Positions 48,481 to 58,199 of a DNA stretch of 64,000 nt are shown here, one piece after another. The DNA lies in contig NW_022985210.1 in NCBI RefSeq assembly GCF_010093535.1, positions 6,079 to 70,078 of the forward strand, in the 5' to 3' direction. A model generated the notes under the pieces. The model made no database searches. It had not been told where the DNA came from and was given only the letters and a program-made list of their open reading frames with translations. Each line of letters begins with the position of its first letter. The stretch's first letter is position 1. The stretch comes from Lindgomyces ingoldianus (lineage: Eukaryota > Ascomycota > Dothideomycetes > Pleosporales > Lindgomycetaceae). The translations under genes were made by a program, and so were the position numbers.

Positions 48481-48753
48481 ACATTTTTATAGTATTTTAA
48501 TGCGTTGTTAAGTTGCGTTGTTTTAAAGGTGGAGAAAGTTGGTGAGGCTACTGACTCGCTTATGTTACCGACTCGCTTGTGTTCCATGTTATCGGTTCTG
48601 AAGCCAGGAGATTCCCATCATGAGAAAGGCGAAGAAGAAGCCGATGCCCACAACGACGCCTGTATTCCAATTAGCACCACAGAAGCACAATAAAGCGGAA
48701 AGCATGCCATATCCAGCGCCAACTGGCAGCGCAGTTGCAGCACCTTCAGCCAT

Positions 48754-49743
48754 TCCGAACTCAGCTCAAGCTTACAAAACCGTGAGGTATCGCGAAGCTT
48801 TTCATGGACTAACGCTTGGAGCATACTTCGGCGTAGTCAGTGCTTATATGCAACGACAAGCCCCCCAAATCGATAGCCCGTATGTATATATCCGGGGAAT
48901 GCTAAGATCATCATAGCTTCGGCTTCTTCAACGGCATTCGATTCGCTGTCATCATCGGCAAACTGCTGTCGAAGATAGGTAACGAAATGTACAGATAGGT
49001 GCCCCCAAATTTGGAATGATAAGTACATACGGATGCCATCATTCGCAGAAATAAGAGGTCTCTGTAAGTGCGACATGCGATAAGGTATGAAGAAGTGTCT
49101 TTCCCATATCGGATTCAGGTTCCCTAGTGGTTGGATATTGATAGTGTCGTACTAATTTTCGCCGATCCTAGCATAAAATACTCTGTACATTAATCCTTAC
49201 GTAGCCAGGAAGGTAGATAAGAATTGAAACAAACATGCGAGGAGAGGCTTGACCAAAAACGGAACTAGCTATCAGGCAGTTCATAGTATCACTGACAGGT
49301 CTGGAATCTTGGTGATGGAGAATTTGTGTTTGAGTGTGTGGTGACGGCAGTGTTTGTTTCATCGCTCGGCTTCAGGATCGGGCCTCCCGGGGACAAACGG
49401 CCGTGGGGGATCGTGGGGTTAATTTCGGGGGAACCTTGCAATGCATGAAATTTTGGTATTGGCTATTCTGTTCTGAGGATTTGGCAAACGACATTTTGAT
49501 CGAAATTGCGCAATATGCATGAGACATCAAAGTTAAGGAGATCAGTCTATTCACCATAAGAACCTCCCACACCCTAGCTGCAGCACATAGGAAAAATGAA
49601 ATCGCACCTAGAGGGGTCTCAAAATCCAATCCCGGGTATCATTCTATAACCTCAGAAATACGTCTTGTCAATATCGACCGCGGTAATCAGCACAAAAGCC
49701 ACCGTACACAACTAGCCACAAACCAAGACATCAGCGTCAACCA
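48754..49743. promoter_or_regulatory. Intergenic region upstream of the DUR3 pseudogene
   Basis: These 990 bp would include the former DUR3 promoter and the 3' side of the DUF202 gene. Short overlapping frames (48837-49629) show no domain. The sequence is not RIP-mutated. Confidence 0.45.
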
Positions 49744-50623
49744 TTACCCAAAAATGAGATAGAAGAACAGCAACCCACTCACCACAATACTCAACCCCAT
49801 GATCGCAGCGATTTCCCAACCTCCAGCATAGATCTTCCCTCGAATCATCGCTCGCTGTTGCCGCCAGAATCTAAACGCGCCGATTAGTAGTACGATCATT
49901 CCAAAGCCGATAAATGTCGCAGCGAGTGGGATCCCCAGCACGAAGAATCCGAATGTAGGCGACGGGTTGACCGAGTGTTGAAGGCGGAAGAGCTGGGCGG
50001 TGAGCACGCCAGTCATGGCGAGAGCGAGGGAGGTGCGTAGGTAGCCTAGGAAGGTGCGTTCTAGAGCTGCTACAATTAACCCCTTCCCTTCGCATGCCGG
50101 TTGCTGAAAGAGCAAACGTACCCAAATGATCTCTATGAGCCCCATCATCTATCGCCACACTAACCTCACTCTTCCAGATCTTGACAATCGGATCGGACCA
50201 ATGCGGCATCTGCCTCCTCAACCGATATCTCCTCGCATCTTGCGCATCCGGGCCCTCAGCATCTGTCACGGTGCTCAGATCCGAGTATCGTCGCAAGCGA
50301 AAAGGACGGCTGTTGTAGCTCCGTATTGATGGGCCACGGGATCTTATGCTAGGAGAGCCACGAGAGCGTATTGTTGGGGAGTGCCCAGGTTGGGTTGTAA
50401 GAGCATTTGGCGAGAGATGTGCACTCGAGTCTGGGTTCCTTACTCTAGCTTCATAGATCGGCTCCAATTCCTGCGCCGTCCTGAACCGATTATTCTGCCA
50501 AAATTCTTCAGAATCTGGATGAGGTGGGTCGGGCGCAAAATGCAAGCCTGCAGGGGGGAGGGCGAGGGGAGGAGGAGCTTGGGGCGATGTGGACTCTGAG
50601 TCTGACTTCGATGTAGTTGCCAT
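49744..50623 (-). CDS. DUF202-domain membrane protein
   Basis: Exons 50122-50623 and 49744-50069 (intron 52 nt, GTACGT...TGTAG) give 275 residues. The N-terminal 165 residues are polar, with Pro/Ser-rich and SIRSRGP-type repeats, and probably cytosolic. From about residue 166 comes the DUF202 core AALERTFLGYLRTSLALAMTG with three predicted membrane helices (LAMTGVLTAQLF, FFVLGIPLAATFIGFGMIVL, IMGLSIVVSGLLFFYLIF). DUF202 is also found at the C-terminus of vacuolar transporter chaperone proteins, but the SPX and polyphosphate polymerase parts are absent. The molecular function is unknown. I chose the ATG at 50623 because the frame upstream has no other ATG. Confidence 0.85.
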
Positions 50624-51193
50624 CGTGGTATGTTTGAGAAGGAGAGAAGTGCTGTACAAGTCATCGAGGATTCAATTCCTGACATGTTGGGAATAATTGT
50701 ATAGCTTCGTGTGGGGAAATGGCGAGCTAGTATTGCTTGGAATGTTTGCCAACCAAGGAAGCTTTCACTACCACCAAAGTGACACTGCAGATCGCCGACC
50801 TAGGAGCACCGGGTATCGATAAGATGTGTGGCGCATAAACCTGATAAGCGCCACAGTGTGTATCCAGCCTTCAACAATTACTCTTAAAAGGAAAATATTG
50901 TCTGCTTGAGAACGAAGAATCTAAAGTTTCATTCGCTTTAATGCAAGGTGGAATTGAATTGCTTTCTCGAGACTTGAGACTCTCACTGCTGGGGCTGTCG
51001 GTTCGTCGCCGGGCTGTCGGGCGCCGGACAATATTGCCTTCCCAGGACATCGCCGACTCATTGAGAAGAATCCTTGAGCAATAATACAAATTAACTATAG
51101 CATGTTAAGCCCATATGCAGCACCAGAAAAGTAAACCAGGATATCATGTCCCAAATTCCTAACCTCCGACACAAAGCTACTATCAATTTCCTA
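50624..51193. promoter_or_regulatory. Intergenic region upstream of the DUF202 gene
   Basis: These 570 bp lie between the DUF202 start and the F-box stop (same strand). No gene was seen; the DUF202 promoter should lie here. Confidence 0.5.
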
Positions 51194-52387
51194 TCAGTCT
51201 CCCACCACCTCTGCTATTCCAGTTCGACTAGCCTCCCACTCCATTTCCATAGCCGCGTCCTCGTAAAGATTCCTCAAAACCCCCTTCTGCCTAAGCACGT
51301 AATCATTACTCCTATGCCCCAACCACTGCCAAATAAGTACTTTAACTCCGACCGGAACATCCAGGCCAAGCTGCCGCACAGGCTCAATCTTATATTCTGT
51401 CGCGCATTCGCAAACATGGATGTGGTGGCCACACCCCTCTTCAATGTCTCCCAACCGATCAGTTGCTCGAACGCATGTATTCACAACGCCTTGTTGGAGA
51501 GGTGTGTTAGGTCCGTGGAAGAGGAAGCAGATGATTTCGTCTTGCATTTGGCCGGTCGAGCAGTGTAGACAGCACCGTAGGTCAAAGAACAGAAGGAGAG
51601 AGCGGACGTAGGCCTCAGACCAGAAGCGGCATGGGGCACAGTTGAATGTTAGTTCGTATTCGGCATGGAAGATGATGTTTCGGCGGGATAAGGCCGGGGT
51701 GGCTTTGAAGTGGAATGATGCGCCGTTTAGAGCCGGGTGCTTGGGGAGGGTTGGGCCGAGGGCAATGCTCCCCGAGCAGCGCAGGGTTGAGAGACATATT
51801 TCTTTGGAGATGGCGCGCTGGAGGTGCTCTCCACAGAGCCAATATAGGATATCTGGGTAGTTTCCTTCATCGGGGGCCAAAAGGTAGGCTCGTAGTTGGG
51901 GGTGATGAGGTTGGCGGCGTAGCTTGTTCCGCGGAATCTTGATGGTATTGTAGGTTGGAGGATGCAGTGTCATGCAAGGACGGCAAAGTCGATACTCTGG
52001 CAAATCTCGTTGTAGCTCTGTAAGAAGCTCGATGAACGCGTGTTGATGGAGTTTCTTTAGATCGGAGAATTCTTTAGACCCTAAGGTTGAATGCAGAGCC
52101 TTGCAGGTCAAAGTGAACGTGATTCGATCATGGGGATCCAGGTAGCCCACGATTTCCTGAAGTAGTTCGACGGGAAGTGACAAAAGGTGGCATCGCTTAT
52201 CCCTGCTCAGTATGAACGGTAGTGGAAGGTATTCGATTAAGTTTGTCCATATCGAACGCAAGTCGACATTGGAATTCGGAAAGGGCTGATTCCGACCAAC
52301 ATAGTGATTGGAGCACGAGGCTGGAGCGCAGGCGCAGGGAAGGACCGGGAGAACCTTCCCTGAGTTCCAGAACTGCGTTAGCGACAT
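51194..52387 (-). CDS. F-box protein
   Basis: A single open frame gives 397 residues from the ATG at 52387. The frame extends a few codons upstream but only from a non-ATG codon after a TAA. The F-box lies at about residues 67-105 (LLSLPVELLQEIVGYLDPHDRITFTLTCKALHS, given in part) and would bind SKP1 in an SCF ubiquitin ligase. The remainder is Cys-rich (YRLCRPCMTLHP, NCAPCRFWSEAYV, DLRCCLHCSTGQM, GCGHHIHVCECAT), as in many fungal F-box proteins with no named substrate-binding repeat. It lacks WD40 or LRR units. The substrate is unknown. An upstream spliced exon near 52440 is possible but not supported. Confidence 0.82.
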   Translation of the reverse strand: MSLTQFWNSGKVLPVLPCACAPASCSNHYVGRNQPFPNSNVDLRSIWTNLIEYLPLPFILSRDKRCHLLSLPVELLQEIVGYLDPHDRITFTLTCKALHSTLGSKEFSDLKKLHQHAFIELLTELQRDLPEYRLCRPCMTLHPPTYNTIKIPRNKLRRQPHHPQLRAYLLAPDEGNYPDILYWLCGEHLQRAISKEICLSTLRCSGSIALGPTLPKHPALNGASFHFKATPALSRRNIIFHAEYELTFNCAPCRFWSEAYVRSLLLFFDLRCCLHCSTGQMQDEIICFLFHGPNTPLQQGVVNTCVRATDRLGDIEEGCGHHIHVCECATEYKIEPVRQLGLDVPVGVKVLIWQWLGHRSNDYVLRQKGVLRNLYEDAAMEMEWEASRTGIAEVVGD

Positions 52388-52878
52388 TGCGAGGGAGTTG
52401 GGAAGAGAACGGACGAGCAAGTTGAGCGGTTACATGTTGAGGGGTTGGTGAAAGCATGTGGACTCCGAAGCTCGCGCGGTACTTGAGTGGTAGCCTGGCA
52501 GCCGACCCCTCAGCACATTTGCGGTCACGTTACCTCATGAAGCAGTCAAGCTGCAGTTCAGATATGGGTATGACTGGTAAGTGAAGTAAGTCTGTCTTAT
52601 TGTGTTGTCTCAGGCTGAATGGTAGGAGATACGAAGTGAATCGGCGAGGGTGTCAAGTATGGGTAGGTTTAAGCGACCGTTTCAGTGTTCATTTTTGAGA
52701 CAGCAGCACATGTACAAACGGAATCGCCAATTACTCGTTAATGGTCTCTAACTCTCCGATTGTTCATGCATGATGATATTGGAAGCTTTGTGGAGTTCTG
52801 GGTTCAACTGGACCTTTTATTCCGTCCTCTCTACCCATCTAGGATGAGTTTACTCGGGAGAGATTTGACAGTCCCTTT
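52388..52878. promoter_or_regulatory. Intergenic region upstream of the F-box gene
   Basis: These 491 bp hold the F-box promoter and the 3' side of the glycine-rich gene. Small frames (52760-52966 plus strand) are the complement of the neighbouring coding exon or noise. Confidence 0.5.
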
Positions 52879-53863
52879 CTACTTCAAGAACTTGCTAGCC
52901 AAGCTCATTAGACCTCCACCACTCGACCCACCACCACCACTTCCCCCCATCTCCGATTTCATGTAAAATTTAAGAGCCATCTGTGCAGCCTGTGCAACAG
53001 CATCTTGCTTCGTGGCGTCAGGGTGCTGCAATTTCGTCAATCATCTTATTTCAAACGGACACAGGAGTAGTGTGTGTAACGTCTCGACATACCGTCTTTC
53101 CCTGGGCACTTTGCTGATCGAACAATTGTGCCGCCTGACCCATAGCCAACCCAATGAATTCATTCTGGCCTCCCTTACCCTCACTCTTTCCCCCAGAGAA
53201 CATCTTCAACGCCTGCATTGCAGCAGCCGCCCCCATATTCCCGGATGAAGCCTGCTCATGGCCCCCGCCTTGTCCATAAAGTTTCTTATGCTGCTGAACC
53301 GCATCATCCTCATCGACATCTTCTTCCTGGAGCTTCGACTTCTTGCCAGCCAACAAACCCAGCGCAGAACTGAAGAGCGAGGAATCGCCTGAGTCGCCGG
53401 CATGGGAATTGGCATGTTGAGCAGCACCAGAGTAGTCGTCCGAAGATCCTCCATAACCTCCACCGCCGCCGTACGGAGTGCCGGAAGAATACTGTCCTCC
53501 TCCTCCCTCATGACGACCTTCCTGGCGGCGGGGCTCATCGTCGTACCTCTTTGATTGATCATAGTAATTGTCTCCACCCTGGCCTCCACCTCCATAACCG
53601 CCTCCTCCACTGGGACGAGACTCTCCATATTCATTTCCACCATGGCGGCGCTCAGACCCCTGCTCCCCTCGTCCACCACCATACCCTCCACTCTGACCCC
53701 CTTGGCCCTGGCCCTGGCGATAGTCTTCTCCACGACGCTCGGAGTCATGTTGCTCTCGCCCGCCGCCATATCCACCCTGGCGTCCTTCGCTGTATTCATC
53801 TCGTCCACGGCCTCCACCGGAGCCTCCTCCTTGGCGTCCGTAGGAGTCGTCGTTGTAGGACAT
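52879..53863 (-). CDS. Glycine-rich protein with conserved helical C-terminus (DUF7721-like)
   Basis: Exons 53093-53863 and 52879-53025 (intron 67 nt, GTATGT...TGCAG) give 305 residues. Residues 1-155 are low complexity, rich in Gly, Arg, Tyr, Ser and Gln (GGYGGGREQHDSERRGED), predicted disordered. From about residue 158 a conserved helical part follows: SSLFSSALGLLAGKKSKL, DEDDAVQQHKKLYG, MGAAAAMQALKMFSGGK, NEFIGLAMGQAAQLFDQQ, and in exon 2 KQDAVAQAAQMALKFYMKSE. Similar C-termini occur widely in filamentous fungi; from memory the domain is called DUF7721. Function is unknown and no signal peptide is present. It shares its first nine residues (MSYNDDSYG) with the next gene upstream. Confidence 0.85.
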
Positions 53864-54615
53864 TATGCTTGAATTGTAGCAGCTAGGATAGGATTAGCGG
53901 GAGGAATATATTTTAGACAAGGTCATGACGAAGGAAGAAAAGTAACCAAGACCAAGAAACCAAGAAAGTGGTTAAAATGCGTCTTGCTTCTCCTGTCTCA
54001 ATACAATCTGCTGCCAGGAGGAGCAGACAGGGATTTAGGAAACAGCAGCTTCACCATGACGCCGAAATTTGACAGCTCAGAATTTGGTAGCAATGGAAAG
54101 TTGATTACTAACAGTCTGTATCAAGATACGTTTCGAATCAACTGCAATGTATCGCAAGTCTCGCAAGGCAGAAGGGGAAGAAGGTCTGAGAAGCTGACGA
54201 CCATGACAGCGGTACCTGATCTGAAGTTCGATCTAGTCCACCATGCCCCTCACCTCCCAAGATCTAGAGCTCCACCGATGACGTGTTTCGCGGCCACGCT
54301 GCAACGCCACAAGCTTCCAGCCCAAGGATACAGGCACATTGTTTCGCAGGGGTAGGGATTTCATGCAGGTGAGGGCTTTTTGGCCCGCAACTTTCTCGTG
54401 GCAAAAGCAAGAAATACAATGTACTTGCAGTATTGAATCCCGAGGGGTGCTGGTACTGCACTGGGAGTGCACGCTGCTAGAAACTAGGCAGGTATTCTAT
54501 GGCACAGGATGGCAGTGAAGCCTGTTATGATTGAATTGAGTAGATGTGAATTGACAGCTAGTACATGCTATTGATGTGCTGTTCAGCCAGCGGCAGAGCC
54601 AACACTCGTATGCCA
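53864..54615. promoter_or_regulatory. Intergenic region between the two glycine-rich genes
   Basis: These 752 bp include the promoter of the 52879-53863 gene. Open frames at 53984-54472 overlap on both strands without a domain. No gene was seen. Confidence 0.5.
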
Positions 54616-55506
54616 CTAGTAATCATTGTCATTGCGTCGACCGGACCCATATCCAGCAGATTCATTCGAATCACCATAGCTCTTCTTTTGGCCATATCCT
54701 CTAGACTCATTGTCATCTCCATACGACTTCTTTTGACCGTATCCACTGGACTCATTGCTGTCATCTCCATATGACTTCGTCTGTCCATACCCTTTGCTCT
54801 CATTGTCATCTCCGTAGCTCTTCTTTGAACCATATCCACCCGACTCGTTGCTATCATCCCCATACGACTTCTTCTGACCATACCCACCCGACTCACTCTC
54901 ATCTGTCCTAGACCCATAACCGCCTGTCGTCTTCTTCGTGCCATATCCACTGGACTCATTGCTATCATCGCCGTAGCTGGTGGTCTTCTTTGAGCCATAT
55001 CCGCTAGACTCATTGTCGTTGGTGTTGGTATTGCCATAGCTTGAAGTTTTCTTAGATCCGTAGCTGGTGGAGTCGTCTTCGTCTCTCTTGGAGCCATACG
55101 AATCGCTCGTTGACTTCTTGGAGCCGTAGCCAGAGGTTTCATTGCTGTCGTCACCGTAGCTGGCGGTAGTCTTCTTGGATCCATAACCTCCCGATCCTTC
55201 GTTGTCGTCCCCGTAGCTAGTGCTCTTCTTCTGCCCATAGCCACTTGACTCATTGCTGTCACCACCGTAGCTCTTCTTCTGCCCGTAGCCACCTGACTCA
55301 TTACTGTCACCACCGTAGCTCTTCTTCTGCCCATAGCCACTCGACTCGTTGCTGTCATCGCCGTAGCTCTTCTTCTGTCCGTAGCCTGAAGACTCATTGC
55401 TATTGTCTCCATAGCTCTTTTTCTGTCCATAGCCCGAAGACTCATTGCTATCACCGCCATAGCTCTTCTTCTGCCCTGAGCCGTAGGAATCGTCGTTATA
55501 AGACAT
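54616..55506 (-). CDS. Ser/Gly/Tyr/Lys-rich repeat protein (hydrophilin-like composition)
   Basis: This single exon gives 296 residues from the ATG at 55506. The frame is open further upstream to 55695, but MSYNDDSYG matches the start of the neighbouring paralogous gene. Nearly the whole protein is 13-16-residue repeats of the type KKSYGDDSNESSGYGQ, about 18 units, ending SGRRNDNDY. It has no hydrophobic segment, Cys or Trp and is predicted fully disordered. High Gly and hydrophilicity resemble stress-induced hydrophilins, but that is inference from composition only. A DNA-level tandem repeat underlies it (CATAGCTCTTCTTCTG-type phrase recurring), so unit number may vary between strains. Confidence 0.8.
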   Translation of the reverse strand: MSYNDDSYGSGQKKSYGGDSNESSGYGQKKSYGDNSNESSGYGQKKSYGDDSNESSGYGQKKSYGGDSNESGGYGQKKSYGGDSNESSGYGQKKSTSYGDDNEGSGGYGSKKTTASYGDDSNETSGYGSKKSTSDSYGSKRDEDDSTSYGSKKTSSYGNTNTNDNESSGYGSKKTTSYGDDSNESSGYGTKKTTGGYGSRTDESESGGYGQKKSYGDDSNESGGYGSKKSYGDDNESKGYGQTKSYGDDSNESSGYGQKKSYGDDNESRGYGQKKSYGDSNESAGYGSGRRNDNDY

Positions 55507-56457
55507 TGTAAAGGATGGGTGACACGAGTTAAAGAGGGTGAGAGTGATGTAGGCTTGAGTAGCAAGAATTGGGATTGGGAAAGGTCGATAGATGAAGACG
55601 AAGAGAAACGGGGACTGGTAAGGGGACTGGTAAGGGGAAGCTTTATACGAACCTTCTCGCCTGCCTGTATAGATACATCCGGCCCCCTTCACCAACTCAC
55701 CACTACCCCTCCAGACAAGCTACCCCTCCCCTCCCCTCCCCCCACCAAACCACGCCATTGCGCCTACAGAATCTCAATTCACCACGTCGCCACCTCTAGT
55801 GCTCAACCTCTCATCCCAGTCAAGCTGAAAGCCTGAAAATGCGCCCGTTCTATTGACTTACACCCTACCTAGTTCGCCACCGGCGGATCTAGATCTCGCC
55901 TACACCCGTCCCAGATCCTGTTTCTGCCCTGTACCACGGTTCGAAGGAGTTAGGTGCATGATCGATAGAAAAGGAACGCTTTTACCAGCCCGCAATGTAT
56001 GGATTGAGAAACGTATCATCGATGGTGTCATACAATGGCAGCCGAGCTGAGCTTGCGCGTGATGGAGCTAGAAAGTGGCCCTACATTAGAAGCGAGGAAA
56101 AAGCGAGTAGTGTAGGCGAGACCGATACCAATCAAGCCAACACGCGGACGAACGCGACGGTGGCAAAGCGAAAGAAGAAAAGTTGGACAGGTTAGACATG
56201 CAGAACTTGAATTGAGTTAAACTTGACGATTCAAATCAGATCAGATCAGGAAAAGGGTAAGTGTAAGGAGATAAGGTACAATATGTACAGCCACCACCAC
56301 TAGCACTCCCACCACCACTGGCTTAATCACGGGCGGGCGGTGCACTCCAAGATTTTATCCGGACCGATCGCTCAGGCCGGGTTCTCAATACTCTCCTGAC
56401 AGCTTTGCAGCCCAAAGCTGCATCACGATCGACTCGACTCACGTGTCCGAGACGAAT
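55507..56457. promoter_or_regulatory. Intergenic region upstream of the repeat-protein gene
   Basis: These 951 bp contain a long pyrimidine-rich stretch at about 55700-55747 (CCCCTCCCCTCCCCTCC-like), common in strong fungal promoters, and the 3' side of the complex I gene. No gene was seen. Confidence 0.5.
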
Positions 56458-57959
56458 CTACCTATCCACCTCCCCAAACACCAAATCCATAGTCCCAATA
56501 ATCGCAACTGCGTCTGCCAATAGATGGCCTCTGGAAATCTGATCCATACAACTCAAGTGCGCGAACCCAGGTGTACGGATCTTACATCTATACGGCCGTT
56601 CACTCCCATCACTAACCAAGAAGACACCCATTTCACCCTTGGGCGCCTCAATGGCCGAGTAGGTCTCGCCGGGTGGGACGCTGTAGCCCTTGCTGAACAG
56701 CAGGAAGTGGTGAATCAGGGCCTCCATGTTTTCCTTCATAGCAGCGCGGGGCGGGGGGGCAATCTTGTAGTCTTCGACTTTGACAGGGCCGGCGGGCATG
56801 TCATTTAGGCATTGGTGGATGATGCGGAGGGATTGGCGGAATTCCTCCATGCGGCAGAGGTAGCGGTCGTAGCAGTCGCCGTTGACACCGACAGGCACGT
56901 CGAAGTCGACTCTGTCGTAGGCGTCGTAGGGCTGCGATTTCCGCACGTCCCAAGGTACGCCGGAGCCGCGGAGCATGACGCCAGAGAAGGAGTAGTTAAG
57001 GGCGTCGGCGGCGGAGACGACGCCGACGCCTTTTGTGCGGCCAATCCAGATACGGTTGTCAGTTAGCATTTCTTCGGTCTCATCGATGCGGTCGCCGAAC
57101 TGTGTGGCCCATTGGTAGATGTCGTCGAGGAGGCCGATGGGAATGTCTTGGCTGACACCACCGGGGCGGACGTAGGCGGCGTGGAGACGGGCGCCAGAGA
57201 CACGCTCGTAGAATTCCTAGCACAAGTATCAGAATCCGATGGGTTGAGAAAATGCCACTGTGCGTAAATCTCTCAAAGCACAGCGAGACGCACCATAAGC
57301 TTCTCACGCTCTTCGAAACCCCAGAGGAAGGGAGTCAACGCGCCAACATCCATGGCATGCGACAGCACCGACATAAGATGATTCAAGATCCTCGTGATCT
57401 CGCCAAACATGGTCCTGATATACTTGGCACGGATCGGGATGTCAATATTCAGCAGCTTTTCCACGCCGAGGGAGAAACACTGCTCATTTGTCATCATAGA
57501 GACATAGTCCAGCCGATCGAAATAGGGCAGCGCTTGCAGATACGTCCGGTACTCGATCAGCTTCTCGGTGCCGCGATGCAGCAGTCCGACATGCGGATCA
57601 GCGCGCACGATCTCCTCGCCATTGAGTTCCAAAATCAAGCGTAGCACACCGTGGGCAGCGGGGTGCTGGGGTCCGAAGTTGACGGTATAGTGTCTAATCT
57701 TGCGGTTCTCTGGGGACGTTCCTTCCTCCTCGGCCGGATTCAGATACTGAGAGTTCTCGGTGTTGGTCGGATGACTAAAGGTGGAGTCCGTGGGAATCAA
57801 TCTCGTCCTGCTGTGGTCGTCCACATCCGCATAGTGTCTCGGCAACGAAGTCGAGATACACCGCGCAATGGGTGGTCGTATGTTTGTGAGGTGAGGGCGC
57901 GGGGCCAGACACAGCCGTTTCGCCGTGTGGCCGGCTAGACGCGCAAAGGAAACAGGCAT
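56458..57959 (-). CDS. nuo49: Complex I 49-kDa subunit (NDUFS2 / Nuo49), mitochondrial
   Basis: Exons 57294-57959 and 56458-57216 (intron 77 nt) give 474 residues, the usual length. Start [10 protein letters not shown] is followed by an Arg/Ser-rich, acid-poor presequence for mitochondrial import. Conserved core: [83 protein letters not shown] and the C-terminal FGEVDR. The His of HPAAHG and Tyr of YFDRLDYVS form the ubiquinone head-group site. The subunit sits in the Q module of NADH:ubiquinone oxidoreductase. The gene is divergent from the AC40 gene with 240 bp between starts. No damage was seen. Confidence 0.96.
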
Positions 57960-58199
57960 TGTGACCACGAGAGATCTGGCAATGCCCTGGCCTTTGTCAA
58001 TGGGTGGTTGTGGAGTGCGGAGTGCGGGTGGCGTGGAGGGGGGAGCTTGAGGTTTGGAGGTCCACAGGGTCGTTGACCACACGATATTGCCGAGATAGGT
58101 GGCTGCTGATTTGTGGCCAGTGGTTGGTCCGGGCGTCGTAGAAAAAGTTCGAGATGGTGCAGCTTCTCCCCCACCAACTTCACCGCACAACCCGCAGCT
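57960..58199. promoter_or_regulatory. Bidirectional promoter, complex I 49-kDa / RNA polymerase AC40
   Basis: Only 240 bp separate the two divergent ATGs, so both transcripts must start within or very near it. Both are housekeeping genes for growth (respiration and rRNA/tRNA synthesis). A CTTCTCCCCCACCAACTTC pyrimidine stretch lies just before the AC40 start. Confidence 0.75.

Larger units (their letters stand above)
40564..48589 (+). mobile_element. Fot1/pogo-like DNA transposon, interrupted by Gypsy-2
   Basis: The termini ACATGGAACACAAGCGAGTC (40564) and its complement ending at 48589 form a TIR of about 55 bp. TA flanks both ends (40562-40563 and 48590-48591). Without Gypsy-2 and its duplication the element is about 1,858 bp, the usual Fot1 size. 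Gypsy-2 landed inside the left TIR. Confidence 0.88.
24836..48753 (-). pseudogene. dur3: DUR3-type urea/polyamine permease gene, split by a transposon island
   Basis: The 5' part is 48592-48753: MAEGAATALPVGAGYG, a 48-nt intron at 48660-48707 with a GC donor, then VVVGIGFFFAFLMMGISWLQNR. The rest is 24836-27033. Removing 27034-48589 and one TA copy rejoins CAG-AAC-CGA to TAC exactly inside the NRY motif. Downstream blocks are sodium:solute symporter/DUR3: SSTVAYTYGVAG, GSQLLLGGSTVVTSF, GSGTVFLDQAYWQRA, SCASAELIAVSSLLTFDVYK, VFPTAFAINWRGQT, and C-terminal FFSHYIFSKGFFTG. The gene is also damaged internally. There is a frame change in SEEFNTASRSV (27000-26960), a one-base loss near 26940 just before ATLLQSS, and a TGA at 26152-26154 replacing Trp in GGLA(W)FA. 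Known DUR3 proteins import urea at the plasma membrane; this copy cannot. Confidence 0.88.

Noticed and set aside
53206..53886. Long frames on both strands over the glycine-rich gene
   Set aside because: They are shadows created by the repetitive codon composition; the frame starting at 53863 with a consensus intron and conserved C-terminus is the real one.
54558..55565. 335-codon Met/Ala/Arg/Thr-rich frame over the repeat-protein gene
   Set aside because: It is an out-of-frame reading of the same tandem repeat; the frame beginning MSYNDDSYG matches its neighbour and has normal composition for this family.
57080..57307. Separate small frame between the two complex I exons
   Set aside because: It runs through the 77-nt intron of the 49-kDa subunit gene; the spliced product restores the conserved [20 protein letters not shown] region.
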